A stretch of 64,000 bases of DNA. Source: Aliirhizobium wenxiniae (GTDB lineage: Bacteria > Pseudomonadota > Alphaproteobacteria > Rhizobiales > Rhizobiaceae). Shown here piece after piece: positions 1 to 8,470 of this stretch. The position numbers and the translations under genes were made by a program. The stretch covers positions 29,292 to 93,291 of the forward strand of contig NZ_JAEUAN010000026.1 of NCBI RefSeq assembly GCF_019511445.1. The letters are read 5' to 3'. The notes under the pieces were generated by a model. That model was not told the origin of the DNA. It ran no database searches and worked only from the letters and a program-made list of their open reading frames with translations. Within the stretch, counting starts at the first letter, position 1. Each line of letters starts with the position of its first letter.

Positions 1-1
1 T

Positions 2-31
2 CTGCCGCTCGAAAGCGGGGATGCAACATGA
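2..31 (+). CDS. C-terminal tail of an upstream gene, probably LytS-type sensor kinase (partial)
   Basis: The frame beginning at base 2 reads LPLESGDAT and ends in a TGA that overlaps the ATG of the next gene (ATGA). A tail of the form xPLE is common at the end of LytS-type kinase ATPase domains, and such kinases usually sit directly upstream of LytTR regulators. The rest of the gene lies outside the window, so identity is inferred from position and translational coupling only. Confidence 0.4.
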   Translation: MPLESGDAT

Positions 32-765
32 AGGCCCTGATCGTCGAGGACGAATATCTGGCGCGCGACGAACTGAAATGGCTGATTGGAAGCCATAGTT
101 CCATCGAAGTTGTCGCAACGCAGGAGGATGGTCTCGCAGCCCTTCGCTATCTGCAGGAGAACGATCTCGACGTCGTATTCCTCGACATCAACATTCCGTC
201 CATCGACGGGATGACGTTGGCGCGCACCCTGCACAAGCAGGCCAATCCACCAAAGATCGTCATCGTCACTGCCTATAAGGAACATGCCGCAGAAGCCTTC
301 GAGCTGGAAGTCTTCGATTATATTCTCAAACCGTTCAACGAGCAGCGTGTTGCCAACACGCTGAAGAAGCTGGAAAGCCAGCCGAACTCGGCAGTCTTGC
401 CGGAGTTGCCGCATCAACCACCTGCACCTGTCAAGCGAACCGTCAACATTCCCCGCAAGGATAGTATCCTCGTGCTGCCGGCCGACCTGATCTATTACGC
501 TCGCGCCGACGAAAAGCTCACCTATGTCCATACCGTCAAAGGGCATTTCGTCATTCCGACAAGCATCGGTGATTTTGCCGAGAAGCTGCCGGCGGACACA
601 TTCTTCCGCTGCCACCGGTCATGGTGCATCAACACGGCCAAAATTCGCGAGATCTCGCCCTGGTTCAACGGGACCTATGTGATCAAGCTGCACAATTTCG
701 ATGATGTCGAAATTCCTGTCAGCCGGTCTCATCTGAAAGAGTTCAGGCAGCTCATGCAGCTCTGA
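28..765 (+). CDS. LytTR-family response regulator
   Basis: A 245-residue two-domain regulator. The receiver (about 1-115) has the acidic pair E7/D8, phospho-acceptor D53 in VFLDINIP and K101 in YILKPF. The LytTR DNA-binding domain occupies about 140-245 and contains the family pattern FFRCHRSWCIN. It would be phosphorylated by the kinase whose last codons overlap its start. The next gene is a YhjX-like transporter. In E. coli the LytTR regulator YpdB (kinase YpdA) directly controls yhjX in response to pyruvate, so the neighbourhood suggests the same regulatory pair here; that is inference from context. Confidence 0.9.
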   Translation: MKALIVEDEYLARDELKWLIGSHSSIEVVATQEDGLAALRYLQENDLDVVFLDINIPSIDGMTLARTLHKQANPPKIVIVTAYKEHAAEAFELEVFDYILKPFNEQRVANTLKKLESQPNSAVLPELPHQPPAPVKRTVNIPRKDSILVLPADLIYYARADEKLTYVHTVKGHFVIPTSIGDFAEKLPADTFFRCHRSWCINTAKIREISPWFNGTYVIKLHNFDDVEIPVSRSHLKEFRQLMQL

Positions 766-866
766 CTGCCGTCCATTCCAGCGATCGTGCAGTTCACGCC
801 TTTTTCGAACAGGGGGAATAAAGAGGGTCTTAGGTTTTCTCCATATTCATAAAGGAGGAAACGCGG

Positions 867-2066
867 ATGACCGCTCTTTCCAATTCAAAGCGTTATTTCA
901 CACTTGTCGGCACCATTTTGTGCCAGTTCGGCCTCGGTTCGGTCTACACTTGGAGCCTGTTCAACGAAAAGCTCTCGTCGAAACTCTCGGAGCCACTCAC
1001 CCAGGTTGCTTTCACTTTCGGTCTCTTAAGCCTGGCGCTCGCCGTCGGTTCGTCACTGTCGGGCCGCCTGCAGGATAAGTTCGGTCTGCGCACCGTTGCC
1101 ATCACAGCAGGCCTCACCCTCGGCCTTGGCCTTTATCTCACCTCGACCGCAAGCAATCTGACGCTGCTTTACATCTATGGCGGCCTTCTCGTCGGGGCGG
1201 CTGATGGTGCGGGTTATCTCCTGACCCTGTCGAACTGCGTCAAGTGGTTCCCCGAGCGTAAGGGGCTGGCTTCGGCCTTTGCAATCGGCGCCTATGGTCT
1301 TGGCAGTCTCGGCTTCAAATACCTGAACCTGGAACTGATCAACCGCTTCGGGATGGAGAGCGCCTTTGGCATATGGGCAATCGCAGCTTTGATTTTGGTC
1401 GTAGGTGGTGCGCTTTTGATCAGCGAGGCTCCTCAAACAAGCGCGCAGACCATCAGCGGCGGCGCCAGGGATTACACACTGGCCGAGGCTGTCCGCCAGC
1501 CGAGATACTGGCTGCTGGCCTTGATGTTCCTCACCGTTTGCATGAGCGGTCTCTATCTGATCGGTGTCGCCAAGGATGTCGGCGAGCGTTATGTAGGCCT
1601 CTCGGGTTCGGTTGCCGCCGATACGGTCGCCATCATCGCCGCCGCAAACCTTCTCGGCCGTCTGGTGCTCGGCATCCTTTCGGACAGGATCGCCCGCATT
1701 TACATCATCAGCATAGCCATCGGCTGTGCACTGACCGGCATGGCGATGCTGCTCTTCGTTCCTTTGAACGAATACTCGTTCTTCTTCGCGGTCGCCTGCG
1801 TCGCCTTCTCGTTCGGCGGCACCATTACCGTCTATCCCGGGCTGGTCAGTGATTTCTTCGGCCTGACAAACCTCGCCCCCAACTACGGCCTGATCTATCT
1901 CGGCTTTGGTATCGGCAGCGTCATCGGCTCGATTGTCTCGTTTGCGCTGGGCGGCTTCCTGCCGACTTTCTATCTTTCACTTCTGCTGCTGTTCGCCTCG
2001 CTTCTGTGCTCGATCAGCCTGTGGCCAAGTCTGTCGCATAAGGTAACGACTGCAACAGCCCATTGA
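867..2066 (+). CDS. yhjX: YhjX-like MFS transporter (oxalate/formate antiporter family)
   Basis: A 399-residue 12-helix major facilitator protein of the OFA subgroup, inner membrane. Blocks such as GSVYTWSLFN, DGAGYLLTLSNCVKWFPERK and FGGTITV are nearly identical to what I recall of E. coli YhjX. A strong ribosome site (AAAGGAGG, 852-859) precedes the ATG. It follows a LytTR regulator by 101 bp, the arrangement expected of a target of a pyruvate-responsive LytS/LytTR pair. The exact substrate is not settled for the family; a monocarboxylate is likely. Confidence 0.88.
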   Translation: MTALSNSKRYFTLVGTILCQFGLGSVYTWSLFNEKLSSKLSEPLTQVAFTFGLLSLALAVGSSLSGRLQDKFGLRTVAITAGLTLGLGLYLTSTASNLTLLYIYGGLLVGAADGAGYLLTLSNCVKWFPERKGLASAFAIGAYGLGSLGFKYLNLELINRFGMESAFGIWAIAALILVVGGALLISEAPQTSAQTISGGARDYTLAEAVRQPRYWLLALMFLTVCMSGLYLIGVAKDVGERYVGLSGSVAADTVAIIAAANLLGRLVLGILSDRIARIYIISIAIGCALTGMAMLLFVPLNEYSFFFAVACVAFSFGGTITVYPGLVSDFFGLTNLAPNYGLIYLGFGIGSVIGSIVSFALGGFLPTFYLSLLLLFASLLCSISLWPSLSHKVTTATAH

Positions 2067-2115
2067 AGCTGAGATACCCTCAATCGTGACGCTGTTCGCT
2101 GCAAGGCGGGCGGCG

Positions 2116-3144
2116 TCACGCGCTGTCGCGGATCATCAGCTTTCCCTGGAACAGCCGATCGAAATCCCGATCTTCCTCGCTGCCGAGAACTTTTACGAGG
2201 TACTCGGCCATATCCGTCAGCGGCTGGCGGTATGTGGTAAGGCGATAATTGGCGCCCTCCGCCTGTGGCACGTCATCGAAACCGGTAATCGCTATGTCCT
2301 GCGGAATGCGCAGGCCGAGCTTATGACGGATGACATCGGTGGCGCCGATGGCGAGCGCGTCATTTTCGCAGACAAGGATATCCGGCAGCGTCGCCTTGTT
2401 GCGGCCGGCGAGTGCGTTTTCGACTATACCCGCAGCAAGGGTCGGATCGTAAGCCGACACGGAAACGGTCTCCGGCTCGCTGCCGAAATGCTGACGCCAG
2501 TAATCGACGAACGTCTCCTTGCGCAGCAGATGCGCAGACGAAGTGCGCGGACCTGCCAGAAACATAGGCCGGCGAAAACCGCGCTCGTGCACGTAGTTGG
2601 CTATTTCCTTCATGGCATGGACGTCATCGACCGCAATCGAAATCGTATTCGGGTTGCGCGAGGTGCGCGCGAAGATGATCAGCTTGCGAAACCGGCGAGC
2701 GTGCAGTGCCGTATCCAGAACCTCGTCGTCGAACTGGATACCGATCAGGATGACGGCATCGACCCGGCGCTGGCTGGCGTTGAGAAGCGCATGGCCGGCA
2801 TCGGCGCGGTCCAGCGTATTCACGAGCAGAATATCCCAGCCTTCACGGCGCAGGATGCGTGTCAGCCGCTCCATCATCACAAGCTTGTGCGGATTGGCGA
2901 AATCGTCGATCAGCAATGCCACCAGATTGGAGCGATCCGAGGCAAGGCTTGCAGCGCGAAGGTCCGGCACGTAGCCTAGTCGTTCGGCGGCTATACGTAC
3001 TTTTTCCAAACTCTTTGAAGAGATCGACGCATCCTTGCGGAAGGCGCGGTTGACCGTCCAGCGCGAGACACCGGCCTCGGCTGCCACATCGTCGGCGGTG
3101 ATGTTTCCCGCAAAAGCGGGCTTCTTCTCATCCGGCATTCCCAT
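2116..3144 (-). CDS. LacI-family repressor, probable regulator of the inositol operon
   Basis: A 342-residue LacI/GalR regulator. The N-terminal helix-turn-helix (about 15-60) reads TADDVAAEAGVSRWTVNRAF, followed by the hinge and a periplasmic-binding-like sensor domain ending in GFDDVPQAE. It is transcribed away from the inositol genes, with a tandem 16-bp palindromic operator in between. It most likely represses both directions and is released by inositol or a downstream intermediate (inference). Rhizobial inositol genes are better known for an RpiR-type IolR, so a LacI-type regulator here is notable. Confidence 0.88.
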   Translation of the reverse strand: MGMPDEKKPAFAGNITADDVAAEAGVSRWTVNRAFRKDASISSKSLEKVRIAAERLGYVPDLRAASLASDRSNLVALLIDDFANPHKLVMMERLTRILRREGWDILLVNTLDRADAGHALLNASQRRVDAVILIGIQFDDEVLDTALHARRFRKLIIFARTSRNPNTISIAVDDVHAMKEIANYVHERGFRRPMFLAGPRTSSAHLLRKETFVDYWRQHFGSEPETVSVSAYDPTLAAGIVENALAGRNKATLPDILVCENDALAIGATDVIRHKLGLRIPQDIAITGFDDVPQAEGANYRLTTYRQPLTDMAEYLVKVLGSEEDRDFDRLFQGKLMIRDSA

Positions 3145-3209
3145 CTCCCGAATCCGTCAGGCATCGGTTCTCGCATACATAACGGTTTTTTCGATCGCTC
3201 TGAAATTAA

Positions 3210-3252
3210 TTTTGCTCCCGCGAGCAAAATGTCCTTGCTCGCGGGAGCAAAA
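3210..3252. promoter_or_regulatory. Tandem LacI-type operators between the regulator and the inositol operon
   Basis: Two near-palindromes, TTGCTCCCGCGAGCAA (3212-3227) and TTGCTCGCGGGAGCAA (3235-3250), sit 23 bp apart centre to centre. Each has the central CG typical of LacI-family operators. Together they form a perfect 18-bp inverted repeat with a 7-nt spacer. They lie 54 bp before the iolG start and 66 bp before the lacI-type gene start, well placed for bidirectional repression. Confidence 0.85.
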
Positions 3253-3305
3253 CTTGCAATGTTCAATTCCAAGGCGGTCGGGAGCTGCCTTTTGGGAGGA
3301 ATAGA

Positions 3306-4295
3306 GTGCTGAAAATCGGATTGCTCGGCGCGGGCCGCATCGGTCGCGTGCATGCCATCAACATTGCCAATCACGCCCGCAGCCAGCTGGTTGCCGTGTC
3401 GGACGTGAACGAGGACGCGGCGCGTTCGCTTGCTGATGCTTATGGCGCAAAGGCTGTCAGTTCGGAGGCTATACTGGCGGATGCGTCAATCGATGCCGTG
3501 CTGATCGCCACCTCGACCGATACCCATTCAGACCTTATCGAAAAGGCGACTGCGGCCGGTAAGGCGGTGTTGTGCGAAAAGCCTGTCGACCTTTCGCTGG
3601 AACGGGCGCAACGCTGCCTCAACTCGGTGCATGGCACGGGAGTGCCTGTGATGATCGGCTTCAACCGCCGTTTTGATCCGAATTTTTCTGCGATCAAGGC
3701 ATCGATCACCGCGGGTGAGATTGGAAAGCCTGAGCTTCTGTCGATCACCTCTTTCGATCCGGCCCCGCCGCCGGTAGCTTATGTCAAAGTATCCGGAGGA
3801 CTGTTCCGCGATATGATGATCCACGATTTCGACATGGCGAACTTTTTGATGGGCGATGCGCCGAAGACGGTCCACGCCGCCGGCACGTCGATCGTCGACC
3901 CAGAGATCGGCAAGGCCGGCGATGTCGATACGGCGGTGGTAACGCTCACCTATGCCGATGGTCGCATCGCCGTGATCAAGAACAGCCGTCGAGCCGTCTA
4001 CGGTTATGACCAGCGCGTGGAAGTCCTTGGTTCTGAAGGTCTGCTGTCTGCCGGTAATGTGCTGGAAAATACCGTATCCAAGGCAACCAAGCAGGGCGTG
4101 ACCAGCGCCAAGCCCGAGTTCTTTTTCCTTGAGCGCTATATGCGCGCCTATGCGGCGGAGTGGAATGCATTTGTCGCGACCATCCTGGATGGCGCGGCCA
4201 ATCCGGTTTCGCTGAAGGACGGCGTTGCTGCACTCGCACTTGCCGAGGCTGCCACTCAATCGGCGAAGTCAGGCCAAGCGGTTTCATTGGCCTGA
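3306..4295 (+). CDS. iolG: Inositol 2-dehydrogenase (Gfo/Idh/MocA family)
   Basis: A 329-residue NAD-dependent dehydrogenase expected to oxidise myo-inositol to scyllo-inosose, the first step of inositol catabolism in the cytosol. The Rossmann motif GLLGAGRIG lies at the N-terminus, the family signature CEKPVDL near residue 95, and the catalytic stretch MMIHDFDM near residue 175. The start is GTG at 3306, preceded by GGGAGGA. It is the first gene of the operon, directly behind the tandem operator. Confidence 0.87.
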   Translation: MLKIGLLGAGRIGRVHAINIANHARSQLVAVSDVNEDAARSLADAYGAKAVSSEAILADASIDAVLIATSTDTHSDLIEKATAAGKAVLCEKPVDLSLERAQRCLNSVHGTGVPVMIGFNRRFDPNFSAIKASITAGEIGKPELLSITSFDPAPPPVAYVKVSGGLFRDMMIHDFDMANFLMGDAPKTVHAAGTSIVDPEIGKAGDVDTAVVTLTYADGRIAVIKNSRRAVYGYDQRVEVLGSEGLLSAGNVLENTVSKATKQGVTSAKPEFFFLERYMRAYAAEWNAFVATILDGAANPVSLKDGVAALALAEAATQSAKSGQAVSLA

Positions 4296-4444
4296 TGGGT
4301 CGAGCGTGACTGCCTATGCCGTCACGCCAAAAAAGATTGCTGCGGAGCAGGGGAGTGTGCCGCGGGCTATCGGTTCCGGTCCCGCATGACCGGATGGACG
4401 GGGCGCCTGGGAGTGGCGCTTTTGAACTCAACTGGGAGGAAGTC

Positions 4445-5368
4445 ATGAAGAAATTGCTTGCAGCAGCAGCAACGGTCGTACTCGTTGCTGCCGCGAGCCC
4501 TGTGCTTGCCACGGATATCATCGTGGTCGCACACGGCCAGGCCAACGATCCGTTCTGGTCGGTGGTGAAGAACGGCGCCGAAAAAGCCGCCAAGGATACC
4601 GGCGTCAATGTCTCGTTCCGCTCGCCGGAAACGTTCGACATGGTGGCGATGGGCCAACTGATCGACGCAGCGGTCAATCAGGACCCCGACGGGCTTGTCG
4701 TCTCGATACCGGATGCCGATGCGCTCGGTCCGGCGATCAAGCGTGCCGTCGAGGCCGGAATTCCGGTCATCTCGATGAACTCCGGCTCCGACGTTGCCCA
4801 TAAGCTTGGCGCGAAACTGCATGTCGGCCAGTCCGAATTCGATGCCGGCAAGGTTGCCGGTGCTCGGCTTGCGGAAATGGGCGGCAAGAAAGCAATCTGC
4901 GTCAACCAGGAAGTCGGCAACGTCTCGCTCGATCTGCGTTGCGCCGGTTTTACCGAAGGCTTTGGCAAGCAGGTGACGGTGTTGCCGACGACCAATGATC
5001 CGACGGAAGTCGAAGCGAAGGTTCGCGCTGCTCTTGAGTCCGACAAGGACGTCAATGTCGTGCTGTCGCTCAACGCGTCGCTGGTTGGCGAACCTGCCGT
5101 CAAGGCCGCACAGGCGCTCGGCCGCGATGACGTGCTGATCTCCACCTTCGACATGTCCGCCGGCTTCCTCAAGGATATCGCCGACGGCAAGGCGGCATTC
5201 TCCATCGATCAGCAGCAATACCTGCAGGGCTATCTGCCGGTCTCATTCCTGGCATTGAATGCGCAATACGGTTTGATCCCCGGTGGGGACGTTGCCTCCG
5301 GTCCGAACCTCGTGACCAAGGAAACGGCAGAACAGGTTATCGACCTGTCGTCCAAAGGCATCCGCTAA
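4445..5368 (+). CDS. Periplasmic sugar/inositol-binding protein of an ABC importer
   Basis: A 307-residue substrate-binding protein of the ribose/inositol (Peripla_BP_4) class. The first 22 residues form a signal peptide ending near SPVLA. The mature protein begins DIIVVAHGQANDPFW, typical of the family. The frame is open further upstream to 4316, but the ATG at 4445 follows GGGAGGA and precedes the signal peptide, so it is the start. Position between iolG and the permease indicates myo-inositol uptake; specificity is inferred from context. Confidence 0.87.
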   Translation: MKKLLAAAATVVLVAAASPVLATDIIVVAHGQANDPFWSVVKNGAEKAAKDTGVNVSFRSPETFDMVAMGQLIDAAVNQDPDGLVVSIPDADALGPAIKRAVEAGIPVISMNSGSDVAHKLGAKLHVGQSEFDAGKVAGARLAEMGGKKAICVNQEVGNVSLDLRCAGFTEGFGKQVTVLPTTNDPTEVEAKVRAALESDKDVNVVLSLNASLVGEPAVKAAQALGRDDVLISTFDMSAGFLKDIADGKAAFSIDQQQYLQGYLPVSFLALNAQYGLIPGGDVASGPNLVTKETAEQVIDLSSKGIR

Positions 5369-5436
5369 TCAAAATCGCTCTCCGGGCCGCCGCTCCTTAA
5401 GGCTGCGGCCCGGCCAACGATCAAGGAGACAGGCCA

Positions 5437-6543
5437 ATGGCGGCAGAAACGCTGGCGCGAGCGGACGAGCGCATCAAATCTGAAACCCTCGCAACAAAAC
5501 TTATGAAACGGCCGGAACTCGGTGCCATCGGGGGCGTCGTTCTCGTCACAATCTTCTTCATGATCACCGCAGATAGCACCATGTTCACGCTGTCGGGTGT
5601 GATGAACTTCATGACCCCGGCAGCCCAGCTGGGTATCCTCGGCATTGCCGCCGCACTTCTGATGATCGGCGGTGAATTCGACCTGTCGATCGGTTCCATG
5701 GTTGCCTTTGCGGGCATGGTCTTTGGTGTCTTCGTCGTCAATGTCGGCATGCCGCTTGTCATCGCCATTCCTCTGACGCTTGCCATTGCCGCAGCACTTG
5801 GCGCCACCAATGGCATGGTCGTGCTGCGCACCGGCCTGCCGTCCTTCATCGTTACGCTTGCCGGCCTTTTTATCTTGCGCGGTGCAGCCCTTGTCGGCTT
5901 GAAAATGTTCACCGGTGGCTCCACCCAGCTGCGCGGCATTCGTGAAGCCGTCGAAGGAGATTTTCTCGCTCCGATCTTTTCCGGCGATGCATTCGGCTTC
6001 GTCATGCGCTGGCTGGCGGAAGCGGGCATTGTCGATAGCTTCAAATCCGGTGTGCCTAAAGTGCCGGGCGTGCCGGTCGAAATCCTCTGGTTCGTAGCCT
6101 TTGCCGCAATCGCCACCTACGTGCTCTTGCGCACCCCCATCGGCAACTGGATCTTTGCCACGGGCGGAGACGCTCTTGCCGCCAAGAATTCCGGTGTTCC
6201 TGTTCGCCGCGTGAAAATTTCGCTGTTCATGCTGACGGCAATGGCAGCCGCTCTCGTCGCCATCATCACCGTCATCGATGCCGGTTCCACCGATGCGCGC
6301 CGCGGCTTCATGAAGGAATTCGAGGCGATCATCGCTGCCGTCATCGGTGGCTGCCTGCTGACGGGCGGTTACGGTTCCGCCATCGGCGCTTTCTTCGGCG
6401 CGATCATTTTCGGCATGGTCACGATCGGGCTGACCTACACGAAATTCGATCAGGACTGGTTCCAGGTGTTCCTCGGCGCGATGCTTCTGCTCGCCGTCAT
6501 CTTCAACAACGTCATCCGCAGACGTGTGACCGGGGAGCGCTGA
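5437..6543 (+). CDS. ABC importer permease (ribose/inositol type)
   Basis: A 368-residue inner-membrane permease of the BPD_transp_2 family with eight to ten hydrophobic helices and conserved blocks such as IGGEFDLSIGS and GGCLLTGGYGS. An unusually long loop (about 165-205) separates two helices. It pairs with the binding protein upstream and the ATPase that begins 4 bp downstream. Substrate is inferred from the inositol operon. Confidence 0.86.
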   Translation: MAAETLARADERIKSETLATKLMKRPELGAIGGVVLVTIFFMITADSTMFTLSGVMNFMTPAAQLGILGIAAALLMIGGEFDLSIGSMVAFAGMVFGVFVVNVGMPLVIAIPLTLAIAAALGATNGMVVLRTGLPSFIVTLAGLFILRGAALVGLKMFTGGSTQLRGIREAVEGDFLAPIFSGDAFGFVMRWLAEAGIVDSFKSGVPKVPGVPVEILWFVAFAAIATYVLLRTPIGNWIFATGGDALAAKNSGVPVRRVKISLFMLTAMAAALVAIITVIDAGSTDARRGFMKEFEAIIAAVIGGCLLTGGYGSAIGAFFGAIIFGMVTIGLTYTKFDQDWFQVFLGAMLLLAVIFNNVIRRRVTGER

Positions 6544-6546
6544 AAC

Positions 6547-7326
6547 ATGTCCACTCCGATCATCCATATGGAAAACATCAAGAAGCACTATGGCAATGTC
6601 ATTGCGCTCAACGGTGTGACTTTCGATGTGCGGGCCGGAGAGTGCCATTGCCTGCTTGGCGATAACGGTGCCGGAAAATCCACCTTCATCAAGACCATGT
6701 CGGGTGTACACAAGCCGACAGAAGGCTCGATTACCTTCGAAGGAAAACCGCTTTCCTTCGGCAGCCCGCGCGATGCGATGGAAGCGGGCATCGCCACCGT
6801 CTTTCAGGATTTGGCAATGATCCCGCTGATGTCGGTCACGCGCAATTTCTTCATGGGGCGTGAACCGACCAAGGGTAAAGGCCTGTTCAAGCGCTTCGAC
6901 CTCGACACCGCCAACGACATCACCATGGCGGAAATGCGCAAGATGGGCATCAATCTGCGTGGTCCCGATCAGGCGGTCGGCACGCTTTCGGGCGGCGAAC
7001 GGCAGACGGTGGCAATTGCCCGCGCCGTCTATTTCGGGGCCAAGGTGCTGATATTGGATGAGCCGACATCGGCGCTCGGTGTGCGCCAGACGGCCAATGT
7101 GCTCGCCACCATCAACCGTGTGCGGTCGCAAGGTGTGGGTGTCGTTTTCATCTCCCACAATGTGCGCCACGCCATGGCAGTCGGGGATCGGTTCACGGTC
7201 CTCAATCGTGGCCAGACACTCGGCACCGCCACACGCGGAGAGATCGATGCCGCGCAGCTGCAGGACCTGATGGCGGGCGGGCAGGAAATGGCGGAGCTCG
7301 AAGGTTCGCTGGGTGGAACGATATGA
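6547..7326 (+). CDS. ABC importer ATPase, single-domain sugar type
   Basis: A 259-residue ATPase with Walker A GDNGAGKST, signature LSGGERQ, Walker B VLILDEPTSAL and switch histidine ISHNV. Most ribose/inositol importers use a duplicated ATPase of about 500 residues. This one has a single cassette, as in the rhizobial fructose FrcA type, and would act as a homodimer. It energises the inositol permease encoded just upstream. Confidence 0.86.
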   Translation: MSTPIIHMENIKKHYGNVIALNGVTFDVRAGECHCLLGDNGAGKSTFIKTMSGVHKPTEGSITFEGKPLSFGSPRDAMEAGIATVFQDLAMIPLMSVTRNFFMGREPTKGKGLFKRFDLDTANDITMAEMRKMGINLRGPDQAVGTLSGGERQTVAIARAVYFGAKVLILDEPTSALGVRQTANVLATINRVRSQGVGVVFISHNVRHAMAVGDRFTVLNRGQTLGTATRGEIDAAQLQDLMAGGQEMAELEGSLGGTI

Positions 7327-7336
7327 GGCATCCGGC

Positions 7337-8470
7337 ATGGTAACCTCTCACACTCTTTCCGATCATTCCCTTGGGGTCGCGCTGATCGGCACCGGCTTTA
7401 TGGGGAAATGCCATGCCATGGCCTGGCGCAATGTCTCCGCCGTTTTCGGCGGAGCGCATCACCGACTGGAAGTACTCTCGGATGCCTCTGCTGACAGTGC
7501 GGCGCGGTTTTCCCGCCAATTCGGGTTTGCTCGTTCCACGGACCGCTGGGAGGAAGCGGTCACCGATCCGAAGGTCGATGTCGTATCGATCACAGCCCCG
7601 AACGGCATGCACAGACCGATGGCCGAGGCGGCGCTGAAAGCCGGAAAACATGTTTGGCTGGAAAAACCGATGGCGCTGACGCTTGGCGATGCTGAAGCGA
7701 TGGCGGCATCGGCTGAAGCGCGTCCGGCGCAGGTAACGATCCTCGGGTACAACTACCTCAGGAGCCCTGCCTTTCAGGCAGCGCGAAATATGATCCGCGA
7801 TGGTGTGATCGGCAGGCCACTCGCATTTCGTGGTGTCTATGACGAGGATTATTCCGCCGACCCGCTCCTCCCGTGGTCTTGGCGGATGACTCACGAAGGT
7901 GGCGGACTGGGTGCGCTTGGCGATCTCGGCTGCCACCTCGTGAGCCATATGCTGGCGCTGATGGGGCCGGTGACCGAGTTGGTCGCCCAGACCCAGGTCG
8001 CTGTTCCCACCCGGCCATCACCGGACGGTTCCAAAGCTGTCGAGAACGAAGACAGCGCGCTGGCGCTCATTCGTTTTGCCTCTGGGGCGCAGGGCTCATT
8101 TGCCACCTCGCGGGTTGCCCGCGGGCGCAAATGCCGCCTGCAATGGGAAGTGCACGGAAGCGACGGCACGCTCGTGTTCGATCAGGAAAACATGAACGAA
8201 CTCTGGGTTCATCGCACCGGCGAGGCCGGTTTCGTGCGGCATCTGACTGGTCCCGACCAGCCGGATTTTGCAGCCTTCTGCCCAGCTCCCGGGCACAATT
8301 TCGGCTTCAATGAACAGAAGGTCGTCGAGGCGCGCGACCTGCTGGTTGCTATCGCCGGAGGGCCGAATTCCGGCCCGGATTTCGCCCATGGTCTGGAGAT
8401 CGAGAAGGTCATCCACGCCATGGCGGTTTCCAACGGCCGCGCCATAAGTCTGGAAAGGCAAATGATGTGA
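7337..8470 (+). CDS. Second Gfo/Idh/MocA-family oxidoreductase of the inositol operon
   Basis: A 377-residue NAD(P)-dependent dehydrogenase with Rossmann motif GTGFMGKCHA, signature WLEKPMAL and the catalytic stretch GDLGCHLVSHM. It differs in length and sequence from IolG. It probably oxidises another inositol isomer or inosose, such as scyllo- or D-chiro-inositol; this is inference. The frame is open from a GTG at 7313 inside the ATPase gene, but the ATG at 7337 avoids that overlap and is preferred. Its stop overlaps the iolC start. Confidence 0.82.
   Translation: MVTSHTLSDHSLGVALIGTGFMGKCHAMAWRNVSAVFGGAHHRLEVLSDASADSAARFSRQFGFARSTDRWEEAVTDPKVDVVSITAPNGMHRPMAEAALKAGKHVWLEKPMALTLGDAEAMAASAEARPAQVTILGYNYLRSPAFQAARNMIRDGVIGRPLAFRGVYDEDYSADPLLPWSWRMTHEGGGLGALGDLGCHLVSHMLALMGPVTELVAQTQVAVPTRPSPDGSKAVENEDSALALIRFASGAQGSFATSRVARGRKCRLQWEVHGSDGTLVFDQENMNELWVHRTGEAGFVRHLTGPDQPDFAAFCPAPGHNFGFNEQKVVEARDLLVAIAGGPNSGPDFAHGLEIEKVIHAMAVSNGRAISLERQMM

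Noticed and set aside
766..866. LytTR-type direct repeats before yhjX
   Set aside because: I found no repeat resembling the YpdB site in these 101 bp; sequence may have diverged.
2085..2120. Hairpin CGTGACGC/GCGTCACG between yhjX and the LacI-type gene
   Set aside because: The loop is 20 nt and there is no T-run, and the right arm enters the coding end of the regulator; too weak to call a terminator.
5365..7338. 657-codon open frame on the minus strand
   Set aside because: It lies antisense to clear ABC permease and ATPase genes and shows only H/D/G-rich composition typical of high-G+C antisense frames.
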